Of a stretch of 64,000 bases of DNA, positions 21,548 through 32,045 are shown in pieces. The stretch is from Mesorhabditis belari (taxonomy: Eukaryota; Nematoda; Chromadorea; Rhabditida; Rhabditidae), in contig CAUEEP010000743.1 of assembly GCA_958450365.1 (NCBI GenBank), positions 6,533,501-6,597,500 on the forward strand, in the 5' to 3' direction. Positions within the stretch are counted from its first letter, which is position 1. Each line of letters opens with the position of its first letter. The notes under the pieces are model-generated. The model saw only the letters and a program-made list of their open reading frames with translations. It was not told the DNA's origin and searched no databases. Position numbers and translations under genes: made by a program.

Positions 21548-23902
21548 TCACAATCGATTCTTCAAAAAGCTCGGGTATCCGGAAAGAAATGGATTAATTG
21601 AAGGTGGCAACACACAAACGCTTCCAGCAAGGATCTAAAAGATTTTCTTTTTAATAATGTCTTTAATAACATCAATACTTTATAAGTATTGATAAAAAAA
21701 CCAAATTTCGATGTAAATTACCAATTGTGGAGGGCAAATACAGTAGCCAAATGTGCATTGAGAGCCACCAGTGCACTCAGTACCCGCCAAAGAGCACGAT
21801 TCTCCGGGGAAAGCCTGAAACCACTAGATAACAAAAGATTTGGCTATATTAATATAGAAAGAGATTATCAGGTACAGTATTTGGAGTTATTTATGTTCAC
21901 CTGTGGCCTCATGAAGCCATGTGGTATTGTTGGCGGAATTGGGGCCACAAAGCGAGCGCTTTGATAATCCGGCAAGCCGGGATTCGGTAAAAGCATCTGA
22001 AAGTTGAGTTCTTTTATGTCCCCTTATGAGTTGGGACTGGGAAAACCAGAAAACAGGTCGGGACTCGAACCCGTGATCTCGCGCTTACCGGGCGAGCGCT
22101 TTACCAATGGGCTAGACCGACCCGTATGCCTAGCGCTGCCAGGGTAGGGTCTTATCCCTTACTGTTCATAGGAAAGTAGTCAAAACTTACAATGTTAGTT
22201 CTTCGGCCTTGTTCGGGTAAAATTCCTGGAATGAAAGGATATGGAAGTGATGGAGTTGGGATTGAATTGAGGAGAGTCGAGAATCCTTGCGAGACACAAC
22301 CATAGGTCGACAAATAGACGTAGTTTGGCACAAAACAGACGCATTGATTGGCAACACATCTGAAACTGAAATCTCCTTTTTTCTGCATTATTTTTACCTG
22401 GCTGTCCCAATGCAAGCCGGTTGACAAGCGACAATTGATTCCATTGGTTTAAGGCTATTCGCGGGTTTTACTGAAATCAGTTTCGTTTTCAGTTTTCAGT
22501 TATAAAGCTAAATAAAGAAAGAAAGCTGTTTTTGAGATCTCTTTCTCTTTTTGTACTTGTTGATGGAAAAGCTGTTGATGGAAAAGCTGTTGATGGAAAA
22601 GCTGTTGATGGAAAAGCTGTTGATGCAATTGATGATTGAGTATTCGAGGAAAACGTGGGAATTGAGGTGCTTGGTGGAAGGACTATGACTGAAATTTCAA
22701 TGACAAAATCAAGAAAACTCTGAAACTTTTTCGAGTCTCGACAACCATCGGCAAAGTGATGGTGCTAGTTGTGGTGGGAATAGTAGTTGCTGGAAAATGA
22801 GCTTGAAACTTTACTAGTTCAACTATTTCAAGAAAACCTGCAAAAGAAAGTTTTGCTTTGCTTTTGCTAGACTATTAAACTTTGAAAAAACCTGTAGAGG
22901 GAACTGGAAGAGCGGTTGTCGTGGCTGTCGCATTGATCTGATTGATGACGGTTTCCAAGGCTTGAGCCAGTTGATCTTTATCGATTTCACCCTAAAAATA
23001 AACATAAAACCAATAACAGAACGAAAAACTTTAGAAAGATTTGCAGCTAGCTGTGAAAATTGCATTCGATGAGGCGTTTGCGGTGTGGAGGCGGAAGCGT
23101 CAAGCTGATAAATGAGAAATGGTCAGTGCTGTTAAAAAGATCGACTGTAAAAGATTGGCTATTGTAAATAGTCAAATAGAACGCCACCGTCGAATAGAAC
23201 GCCATCGTACAGTCGCGTAGTTTAACTTCTTTTAAGAAAATCATTTTTTCTCCGACCCTAGACTTTTCCAACTACACTTTTAGTATCAAAACATACTAGA
23301 TTTTAAGGGCTATCATTTGAAATCAAAGCGCACACTGTAGCAGCGCGAATTGGACGTTTAAAGTTAGACTACGCGACTGTACGCCCATCATTATGGCGTT
23401 CTATCTTATGATTTTAACAAAAAGTCTACGGCAAGTTGTTGTTGTGCTGCTCGAGTGATCTCTTCGAGGATTTGAAGAGTCCTTTGTGCGTCTCCATTCG
23501 GGAAAATCCCCATATCCAAGACTCTAGATTGAAAAGATGAAAGCATGAACAGTTCTTTGAAAGTAAATCTTTAAATCTAATCTTTTTATTTCCCTTCAAC
23601 ACATGTTAATGGAAGGGTAAAGTAATAAAGTTCGGTTTCATTTACGTAAAAAAAAAAACATTATCAAATCCTCACAAATGAATTTATTTAAAAACAAACG
23701 GAGTGGGAGCCTCTTTAGGCAGACAAATCGAGTGCCGACATACATTTGGTGATTCACATAATGATCTCGGGGAACAAGCCTCAAATAAATTCCCTAAAAC
23801 TGAAGAATTTTATTTAGACATTTTATTTAGACAACGATTACCCAATCTTTGAGCGGATATGGTGTAATGTAAATAAAGAAATAAAGAAATAATTGCCCAC
23901 AT
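21548..23902 (-). CDS. Secreted mucin-like protein with C-terminal EB-type cysteine modules
   Basis: Multi-exon gene from ATG at 23902 to TGA at 21548-21550, about 395 residues by my joins. It begins with a signal peptide (MWAIISLFLYLHYTISA) and a cysteine-rich unit (EACSPRSLCESPNVCRHSIC). Next come two helical, Gln-rich exons (ILEEITRAAQQQLA), then a Thr/Ser-rich part with four tandem STAFP pentapeptides encoded by a 15-bp repeat. EB-type modules close the protein: CQPACIGTARCVANQCVC and CTGGSQCTFGYCICPPQL. The last part parallels the protein at 8714-9753 module for module. Likely secreted and O-glycosylated. The donor and acceptor choice around the Thr-rich exon is the weakest part of the model. 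A tRNA-like relic and a MITE lie in introns. Confidence 0.68.
22055..22123 (-). pseudogene. tRNA-like sequence with A and B box (degenerate)
   Basis: On the minus strand this reads an A box (tagcccattggtaaagcgc) and a perfect B box (gggttcgagtccc) at tRNA spacing. The outer ends GGGTCGG/CCGACC can pair but overlap the T stem, and the anticodon stem is mismatched. It is a good internal pol III promoter but a poor tRNA fold, so a tRNA pseudogene or SINE head is more likely than a functional tRNA. It lies in an intron of the mucin/EB gene, on the same strand. Confidence 0.5.
22559..22626 (-). repeat. 15-bp coding tandem repeat (STAFP pentapeptides)
   Basis: Four copies of gctgttgatggaaaa on the plus strand encode STAFP on the minus strand, in frame with the mucin-like exon. 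Confidence 0.85.
23176..23404. mobile_element. MITE with ATAGAACGCC ends
   Basis: About 229 bp. The ends read atagaacgcca and complement; the left end is duplicated at 23176 and 23194. The inner block gtcgcgtagtctaacttta matches the subterminal block of the ACCGTA-ended elements. It lies in an intron of the mucin/EB gene. Confidence 0.75.
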
Positions 23903-24399
23903 CAGTTTTGTTTTTAAGGTGATTGATGGGTTCTGAAGTGAGGGAGGCTGGATGGGATGGGAAGAGAGCTGTCTCTCTTTCTTTCTCACTCTTCTAACTT
24001 CGCATCGAATTACCCGTGAGATAGATGAAGAGAGAAGGGACAGTCCGAAGACTGAACGAAGACTTCGATGGAGAAAAAGGAAACACAGTCGCCAACATCG
24101 TATCCGGAAGAAGAATGAGTTGACCATTCTCTTGTCGGCCGTAATTCGACCCTTTCCCCTTCTAAATTTTTTTCGTTTCTTGTTGCCGAACGCTGATTGT
24201 TTTGTGCAATTCGAATCATCGACTGGTCAAATTTTCGCAACTTTGAATAGCCTAGAAAATCAGATTGGTCGGAAAGTCTTGTCTTTTTTAAAGATAACTT
24301 TTTGAAATGAATAATGAACCAATCGATCTATGGTTTATTTTATCAGAAATTTCTATTATTTATTGACAAATTACCCTTTAAGAAATTCTGTAAATGTAA

Positions 24400-24545
24400 A
24401 TCAACAAAATCAACAATTGAACTACGGTTTGTTTCATTGGAAAGATCAATTATTTTTCTGCAAAATAAAATTAAAACGAGTTTTAAATGTCTTATGTCTG
24501 GATTTCTACGAAAAACACGTGTTTTCACTCTCGAATTCTCGGTCT
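24400..24545. repeat. Partial copy of the 13643/24930 repeat family
   Basis: More than 100 bp (aaagatcaattatttttctg ... acgaaaaacacgtgttttca) is nearly identical to 24998-25100. It abuts a GC-richer putative minus-strand exon. Confidence 0.75.
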
Positions 24546-25440
24546 TTGCATTGGGTACGGTGCTGTGGTGCTCGACGTGTTCTCCCCGGTAACCACCATG
24601 CATCGGGCCACCGCCGCCACCCATTTGCTAAAAAATGTTAGTTGATATTTGTAATTAAGAGTGATTACTAGGCATTTAAGCAATAATAGTAATCTAAGAA
24701 TAGTAATCTAAGAATAGTAATCTAAGACTAGTAATCTAAGACTAGTAATCTAAGACTAGTAATCTAAGAATAGTAATCTAAGACTAGTAATCTAAGACTA
24801 GTAATCTAAGACTAGTAATCTAAGAATAGTAATCTAAGAATAGTAATCTAAGAATAGTAATCTAAGAATAGTAATCTAAGACTAGTAATCTAAGAATAGT
24901 AATCTAAGAATAGTAATTGTTAGGTTATCCACAGAGTCTTTACGTTTCTTTTCAACTTTCGTTTATAAACCAACAAATGCACCAATTGAACTACAATTTG
25001 TCTCATTAGAAAGATCAATTATTTTTCTGCAAAATAAAATTAAAACGAGTTTTAAATGTCTTATGTCTGAATTTCTACGAAAAACACGTGTTTTCACTTT
25101 TCGAATTTGCTTGAAAGTGAACCGAAATCGACTTAAAAAGATGAAAATTGACTAAAAAACACTTTTTATTTAGAAGAAATCATTGGTTTAATCGATTATT
25201 TCTCAACAGAAGTATGAAAAGGAACGAAAAGAAATCTAAAAGACTTTCTGGACAGCCTAATAGAATAGTATTTCTCGAATCTATTTCTCGAATCTCACTT
25301 TTGATGTCGGAGGGAATGGGGAGTAGATTGCACATTGGACTGGGTCTCACCACGATCACCCTGTCTTCATCTTCTCGTTTCCAGTCATCCGCGGGACGAT
25401 CGGATTTCTCTATGCAGTGTTTCTATAAATGGATTAGTGA
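24546..25440 (-). CDS. Possible minus-strand gene fragment, uncertain
   Basis: Two GC-richer, exon-like stretches stand out from their AT-rich surroundings. At about 25439-25375 an acceptor (tttatag) opens KHCIEKSDRPADDWK and continues to a donor gtgatc. At about 24630-24556 an acceptor (ttttttag) precedes caaATG and MGGGGGPMHGGYRGEHVEHH. The two could join in phase, or the second could be a trans-spliced start. A 14-bp tandem array and a repeat-family copy lie between them. I do not recognise the product, and no complete ORF can be assembled. Confidence 0.25.
24681..24918 (+). repeat. 14-bp tandem repeat (agtaatctaagaat/agtaatctaagact)
   Basis: About 17 units alternate between two variants of the 14-mer. 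No coding content. Confidence 0.95.
24930..25258. mobile_element. Inverted-repeat element, same family as 13643-14325
   Basis: The left end (ggttatccacagagtcttta) and right end (agactttctggacagcctaa) are reverse complements. The interior carries the family blocks gaccgaaatcgacttaaaaa-like and ctttttatttagaagaaatc. Confidence 0.7.
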
Positions 25441-25478
25441 ATAATGACTAACTTTATCAATTAAGCAATTAAGCAGAG

Positions 25479-28400
25479 ATGGAGAAGCTAAGAGGGGAAT
25501 TCTCATCTCGACTCGCTCAACTTGGATCCTCGCTTGCTTCGTCTAATGAGGATGCCATTGTGAGGGATCTGAATGTGCAAAAAATATTATATCAAAAACT
25601 TTTTGTAGATGGATGATATGACAGATTATGTGCCATCTCCATACGAGGGTCCATCCACTTCAGCAGACGCCGAACCGGCAGTGATTCTCGTGAAAAAGGT
25701 TTCGTTTTTGAGCAATAAGCATCAAAGAGATCAGATTTATTAAGAAGATATAAGATTATTAAGAGATTTATCATTTTTTATCATTATTTTCACAAAATCA
25801 CAGTAAGAAAAAAAAGCTTAGGAGCCACGAAACTTGCCGCGCACTGATGCACTCAATGAAGCGGATATCGTAAATTCGATTGATGCTATTTATTTTGCAG
25901 AAGATGAGGATTTTGATGCAATCGCTTATGAACTACAAGTAGATATTTCATGAATTTTTTCAAAAAAAAAACTCTTTCAGAAATTATCTTGCAGCAGTGA
26001 AATGTTGGAGGATATCGAAAGAGAGAGATTGAGATTAAAGCAACAATTGGGAGTAGTAAGCAAAAGGATTGCTGCGTTAATTCTTGAAAAGGTACGCATT
26101 TTGTTAAAATTCTTGAATGTTTATTTGAAAGATTTGTGGATTTTTCGGTTTTATTCTTTTTATTTTAATTATTTTAATATTCAGTCACCCTCCTACTCGG
26201 CACAGATGAATTCGTTCACCGAAATCCGAGATGAGCTCACAGAGCTCACAACAAAAGTGAAAACAATTCGAAAGTTAGAAAATTGTACCTTGCAAAAATA
26301 CGATTTTCAGAGCTTTGAATCACTCAAAAAAGCGAACAACGACAGCGCTTCGAATCTTGGCAAACGAAAAGAAAAAGGCAATGCTGGGCGAGTTAAAGGT
26401 TTGAATGAATCAACTCCAGACAAACTTTTTGCCTTTCCAGGAAACATTACACACGATCAAAACCCTTTATGTGACCGAGTTTCGTTTGCGAGAGCTCATT
26501 GAGGTTTGAGTTTTCGAAAAGCTCATCTCTCAATTTTTAAAGGAAGGGCAATTCCCGATGGCGATCGAGTTGTGTGCACGGATGAAAGAGGCCGCACTCA
26601 CCTACAATCATTTCACCGCCGTTAAGTAAGAATTCGTCTAAAAGTGTTTTGGTAGATTCTTCCGACTGTTGTAACGTGATTGGGTGCTATCGCAATCGGG
26701 TGGGTGGGGGGAGTCAAAAATTGTCATTTAAAGTCAACAACATATTTCAAAATGTGTGTACGTATTATTTGTGTTCGTGTTCTTGTTTGCAGATAAGAGA
26801 TTATGAGGCCGGCGCATCACGTGATTTTTCAGTTCACCTGCGGTGGGCCAAAAAAACTCGTAAGCCAGACGAAACACATTTTCCCCCTTTCGTCACTCCC
26901 GCGTTGCGTCTGGCTTGAGTTTTTTGGCCCACCGCAGGTGAACCGGGAAACCACGTGATGCGCCATTTCCCGGCAAAGTTTTTGAAATATGTTGTTCACT
27001 TTAAATGCAAATTTTTAACGGCAGAACTGTAACTGTAGAAAGCTGTAGTACTAAATGGGAGGGAGCGAAAATAAAATAAATGGCACAAACTACGCGGCGT
27101 TCTTAGTGACAACCTAGACAGACGTGAAGGGTGCACTTTAGAAAACGACAATTTTGTGGGAAGTATAAAATGCAATCTTCCCAACAAAAAAAGATAATTC
27201 TATGGCAATATTTCACTTGAATTTTACAGTGATTTGATGTTGAAACTCTCGGGTACCTCACAGTTGATCGAAGCTGAATTGGCGTCATCACTTCCGCAAC
27301 TCATCGTACGCTATGACGCGGATCGATACGCGTTTGTTGTCACCGCGTATACGATCCTTGAAAAGCAACAGGTATCTTGTTAAGTCAAGATTCTATTGTA
27401 GAATTGTTTTTTTTAGGAAGGAGCCGACGAATTGGTGAACAGGGTTTGCACCTCACTTGACTCATCCGCTCGATCGGTTCTTCTTGAAGAAATCTCTTCA
27501 TCACTTCCCCCAATGGCTGATCAATTGGAGCTCTCTGAACTTTCAAAGGTTCATTCAACTTCCTTCTAACATCAAAAAAAAAACAATTTAGCGACTGAAA
27601 AGCGAGGAGTTGACTGGAGCATTTCAAAAACTCGGCCGTGTTCTTTGTAAGGTTTGTATTATTTGTATTTTTAATATAAATTTAATATAAATTTTGCAAA
27701 TTGTTATATGCAAATGTTATAAAAAATTGTTTTGCGGAAATTTTGCGGAAAATTTCTTTTTAGATTCTCTCCAACTATCATGCCATGTTGAGACATAACA
27801 TCGAAGAAGATGAAAGGATTGCAATGGCCAGTGGAGATCACGAAATAAATGGTAGTATTTGGGGAAAAAATTTCTAGAATAACAATTTCTAGAAGAGAAA
27901 TGTATCTTTCAAGCTACTCTCCGTGCTCATCTCCCTAAAGTGTTCAAGATTTCGATGAGTCTTGTTACAACTTGTCTCTCTCCTCACAATCTTTCTCATC
28001 TTTCTTTTGACGATCTTCTGATGATTGTTGACTTTAGCAATAGGTTGTTGACTTTAGCAATAACGAAAAGTTGATTGATTTTTCTTTAGATTTCGACGAT
28101 TCGGTATTGTGCATTTTGGCGCTGATTGTGATGCTTTGACTCGATTTTTAGAAGAACAAGCGGTAATTTGAAAGAGAATCAGCAACAAAAATCAGCAACA
28201 AAACGATTTTTAGCTGCTATTCTTTGGAAGATTCCACGGAGAGCGATTGAGTGAATTGTGCATGTTCTTGGAGAATGAGATCTTCGCTTTATGCCCTGTT
28301 CCCTATCAATTCACGATCTTTGATTTACAGGTAAGAAAGCAGAAATTAGATAGAATTTGAAAATATTTAGGAATTTGCATTTTTAAAAGAAACGAGGAAA

Positions 28401-30752
28401 GGAGACGAGGTTGGAGAAGTGGATGGAGGAGAGATGGCAGAGAATGGTTATACAATCATGACGCCGAACAGTCCACTACCATTTAGCAATGAGGAAAACC
28501 GACGATCACAGGTTTGCATTAAAGTTGAAGTGATTTTGAAAAGTTCTTAGTTTAAAGTTTAAAGTTTAAAAGTTCTACCGAGATGGCGAAAAAAAGAATT
28601 TACTTTTGAAACGCTTTTCGGCTTTTGTTTTTGATTTATTATTTTTGGCTTTTACTTTTCAGCTTTTGTTTTTGATTCATTTTTGAAACGCTCAATGTTT
28701 AGCTTCATTCTGTGAGCTCATTGAATGGTTGTGAAGTAGCCGATTTGCCCACTCCGACAACTCATCGTGATCTCGAGCCAAAGTGAGTTTCTTAGAACAT
28801 AAAACAATAACGACTATTTAAGCTATTTGGAACCAGCTGATCATGTACCGCCAAATCTTTGCAATACTGCTCTCAATCTGCTACGGTTTTTCGGTTCCTT
28901 TTTTTTTTGACTTTTACGAATTCAAACGAAATCTTAGGACGATACATGCGCATGACGACACTCGTACCAGCACTAGCAACAAGTTCAATGCCTGCCATCA
29001 CACAACTCTTCAACTATTTCTTCTTTTCGGTAAAAAGATCTTTTCTCTAGTTTCCCTATTCTTTAGCTTTACTCCTTCTTTGGACAAGATGGACCAGAAG
29101 TCGGGGAAATCAGTCCAATATTGAAGAAAACGCTTGAAATTTTGAAGAGCTCGATTGCTTTACATATTGATGGAACGGTGACTATTTGATACAAACAAAA
29201 AAAAAACGTTTTTGATTCAGGAAATTCACAAGGCGGCTCTTTCATGTGCAATTCAACTTCATTATCCCGATCAATTGTTTTCGGCAGCAGAAAGGATAAT
29301 GGCTGTCGAGTCATTGTAAATTGAGAATTGTTTTTGAAAGTCATTTATTTTGCAGAGAATTCGTGGCTAGACAGCTGGACTTGATGAGGCCAGTGATCGA
29401 GTCATTAGCTCAAGATTCGGCTCTTCTCGATCACTTGGAGCGCTTTCATTCTCAGGTTTACCCAAATTCTCGATCTTTCTATTTAAAACAATTTCAGGTT
29501 GTATCTGTTGTTCCAGAAATGAGAGTATTGGTGATTTCTTGTGTAGCAAACAAAGCCCTCAAATTCCCAGTTTTTGTTCAAAAGGTATAGTAAAATCTAG
29601 GCAAACATGATAAATCAATTCTCTAGATTTCTCAAACAAAATGGGACATCCACGAGTTGCAAAGTCAACACAGTGAATATGCGGATTTCATTCTAAAAGT
29701 GAGATCGAATTGGTGATCGATGATTTTAAGAGAATTCATTCAGGATATACCTTTTGTAGAAAACGAGTCAATTTAAAATTTAATCAAACAGCTCTTGTTT
29801 TCTAAAGCTCGAAAAGAAGAGCTGTTTGCTGTAACTGGAACTGGCGAGTTTTCTACAAAAGCCAATGTCTAATTCAGGATGTTGAGCTCTTCTGTAAACG
29901 ACTCGACGCAGTCTCATTTTGTGTGACAGTGAGTCCAGCAACTCGTCGCCTTTTCTGGGATCGTCTCATCTATTACACGTTCAAAGCATTGGTTCAAGGG
30001 TTTGTTGATACTGGATACAGTTTTTTCATTAATGATTCTGTAAATGATATTAGAACTGTTCATTTGTCGGTCTAATTGTCAAGATGTACGACAGAACGAC
30101 AAAATTTAACCACTTCAATGGCTACTTTTTCAGAATTTCTTTCCATATAAAGGTAAAATTTGCCAAGCTCTATCTTTTGGTCTGAAAAAGTTGCTGTTAA
30201 AGTGGTCAAATCTCATTTTTCCGTTGTACAATTGACAATTGACATTGACAAAAAGACAATTGACAATTAGAGCGAAAATGAACAACTATAAATGATATTA
30301 CCATTTATTTATTTATTTTCAGATTCAGCGAATCAGCTGGGAAATGTTCATCCGAGGGTCGAGCTCTCATGCAATTGGATTTTCAGCATTTACTTGGGAA
30401 ACTCGAGGCGATCTCTTCGATTCGACCCTTTCCGCACACGGCTTTTGTCGATGCCTATATAAAAGTTCGTTAAATAGAAAATTTTAGAAAAATCCGTACA
30501 GCTTCAAAGGTTTTGAAGTAAAAGTTGAATTCCTGATTTTAAAACCAAAAGCACTAGCTTTTTTGTTTACACAGACTATTATTTTCTCAATGAAGTGTTT
30601 CCCAGGCTTACTACTTACCCGAGGCTTCACTCGAGCAATGGGTAGTTCAACATTCGGAATATTCTCCCCGTCAACTCATTTCACTCCTCAACACCGCTTC
30701 ACATGTTAGCAAAAAGGCGAGACAACGAATTGTGAATGCACTCGATTTATAG
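25479..30752 (+). CDS. vps-50: VPS50/syndetin (CCDC132), EARP complex subunit
   Basis: Long multi-exon gene. The first exon is 25479-25559 ([12 protein letters not shown]) and the stop TAG is at 30750-30752. Syndetin tethers endosomal recycling and dense-core-vesicle carriers as part of the EARP complex with VPS51-53. Matches to the human family order include [92 protein letters not shown], and the C-terminus [33 protein letters not shown] and [12 protein letters not shown]. The match runs end to end, so the gene looks complete. Introns hold three inverted-repeat elements (26716-27016, 29751-29861, 30045-30300). Confidence 0.9.
26716..27016. mobile_element. Inverted-repeat element with GC-rich inner palindrome (vps-50 intron)
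   Basis: Outer arms (catttaaagtcaacaacata and complement, about 26716-26752 and 26979-27016) enclose a second, GC-rich palindrome at about 26805-26965. The inner arms are gcgcatcacgtg, ttcacctgcggtgggccaa and ccagacg with their complements. This may be one element or a nested pair. Confidence 0.75.
29751..29861. repeat. Short inverted repeat in vps-50 intron
   Basis: The arms cttttgtagaaaacgag and complement enclose a second paired block (aaacagctct...agagctgttt). About 111 bp, MITE-like, without clear flanking duplication. Confidence 0.6.
30045..30300. repeat. Inverted-repeat element in vps-50 intron
   Basis: Left and right arms share the blocks tgttcattt and ctctaattgtc / tctaattgtc as reverse complements. 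The interior has a paired taaccacttc/aagtggtcaaat-type block. Non-coding. Confidence 0.55.
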
Positions 30753-31012
30753 AAATTGAATTTTTTTTAGGAGAATCATTTTATTCATTGAGCTGCTACT
30801 GTTCTTCACTAACTAGGAAAGGTCACCGATTTACCACCGAGTTTCAAAACTATCACAAACTATCACAATCACAATCACAATCAAACTATCACAACCGAGA
30901 ACTATCACATCTAGACCAGCTTTTCGCGCTGATTTCAAATCTGCAATCAAATCTACTCCCACAAGGCCTCTAAAGCCATAAAAATCTATTTTTATTTTCT
31001 ATAGGAAGAGTA

Positions 31013-31254
31013 TTTTTCTTAAAAGCCAAGACAACAGCTTTACGGTCAACTTTTGAAGTCCATGAGGATCTATGGTGTAGTGGTTATGCTCTAATGTCCG
31101 TCCTTGACTTGCTGGTTCGATCCCCGGCTGGTCCAATGTTTTTAGTTATTTCTCTGAAGAAAAATATGTGAATACAATTGTAACATCGATTTAAAGTTTA
31201 AAAAAAATCAACTAAAGTTGACTATAAAGCTGTTGTCTCGGTTTTTAAGAAAAA
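31013..31254 (+). mobile_element. Inverted-repeat element enclosing a tRNA-like sequence
   Basis: The arms tttttcttaaaagccaagac...gtcaacttt and their complement (about 41 bp each, about 90% identity) enclose a tRNA-like unit at 31066-31136. This is the second such arrangement in the window, with different arm sequences from 20708-21009. Confidence 0.75.
31066..31136 (+). pseudogene. tRNA-like sequence with A and B box (degenerate)
   Basis: The A box tggtgtagtggttatg and B box ggttcgatcccc are at normal tRNA spacing. The outer ends GGATC/GGTCC pair for five positions, then mismatch, and the T stem has two mismatches. A T-run follows at 31138-31143. Looks like a tRNA-derived pol III unit, not a sound tRNA. 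Confidence 0.55.
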
Positions 31255-32045
31255 AAATTGGAATCTAATGGAATTGGAATTTGGAATCAGCGCAAAAAGC
31301 TTGTTTAAATGTGATAGTTCTCATTTTGAAACTCGATGGTAAATCGGCGATCTTCGCTAGTAATTTTGCAACTAATCTTTCCACTTTCACATTGCAATAA
31401 GGGTACTCAAGGTTTTGAATCAAGAAATGATTTTCAAGAACGATTTATTTCCCCTTTGGCTCATCTGATTCCCATCTCCATGACTAGGGTTTTTTTTTGC
31501 TTTTTTTTGCTTTTTTGCCGTACTCGCATTACAAATGCATTATTAAATCTGCATTTTATTTTGCATAATTATTTCCACATATCGAATCTCAATTCATTCT
31601 TGCATTATACTTAAAAAAAAAGACTAAGACTAGACTATAACCGTATCTTTCAATTGGATTTCAATGCATATAAAAAGGCTAAATGTTTCTAGATTTCCCC
31701 AACCAATCACTAGATTCAAAAAAGATTCTTTTATGATTTGTTGCTAGTGGAAAAACTATGTAATAATCAGCTTTTTGACTGAAAGATTTCCTGTGAAATA
31801 GATTGATAAATAAAGTGTTTATTATGCACATAAATATATCAACATAAAATGAGATAAATCACAGAATGAAAAGCATTAAAAGCTAGAGTTTTGAGGTAGA
31901 GAGATGAGAAAAGAGGCGACATTTTCGAGAGATGCAAAGCAGAGAATCGTATTTTGATAAGAAGATAAGAAGATAAGAAGATAAAGTTTTTTTTTGAAGT
32001 TTAGAAATGAATTGAAATGAATTGAATGATGGATTCGATTTAATT

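Larger units (their letters stand above)
30753..32045. other. Convergent intergenic region with a tRNA-like element
   Basis: Spacer between the 3' ends of vps-50 (+) and the engrailed-type gene (-). It holds a small (tatcacaatca)n patch at about 30848-30905 and the inverted-repeat element at 31013-31254. No gene seen. Confidence 0.55.

Noticed and set aside
24340..24624. 93-codon minus-strand ORF starting MGGGGG
   Set aside because: Only the first 25 codons look coding; the rest runs through a copy of a repeat family. Kept only as a low-confidence exon.
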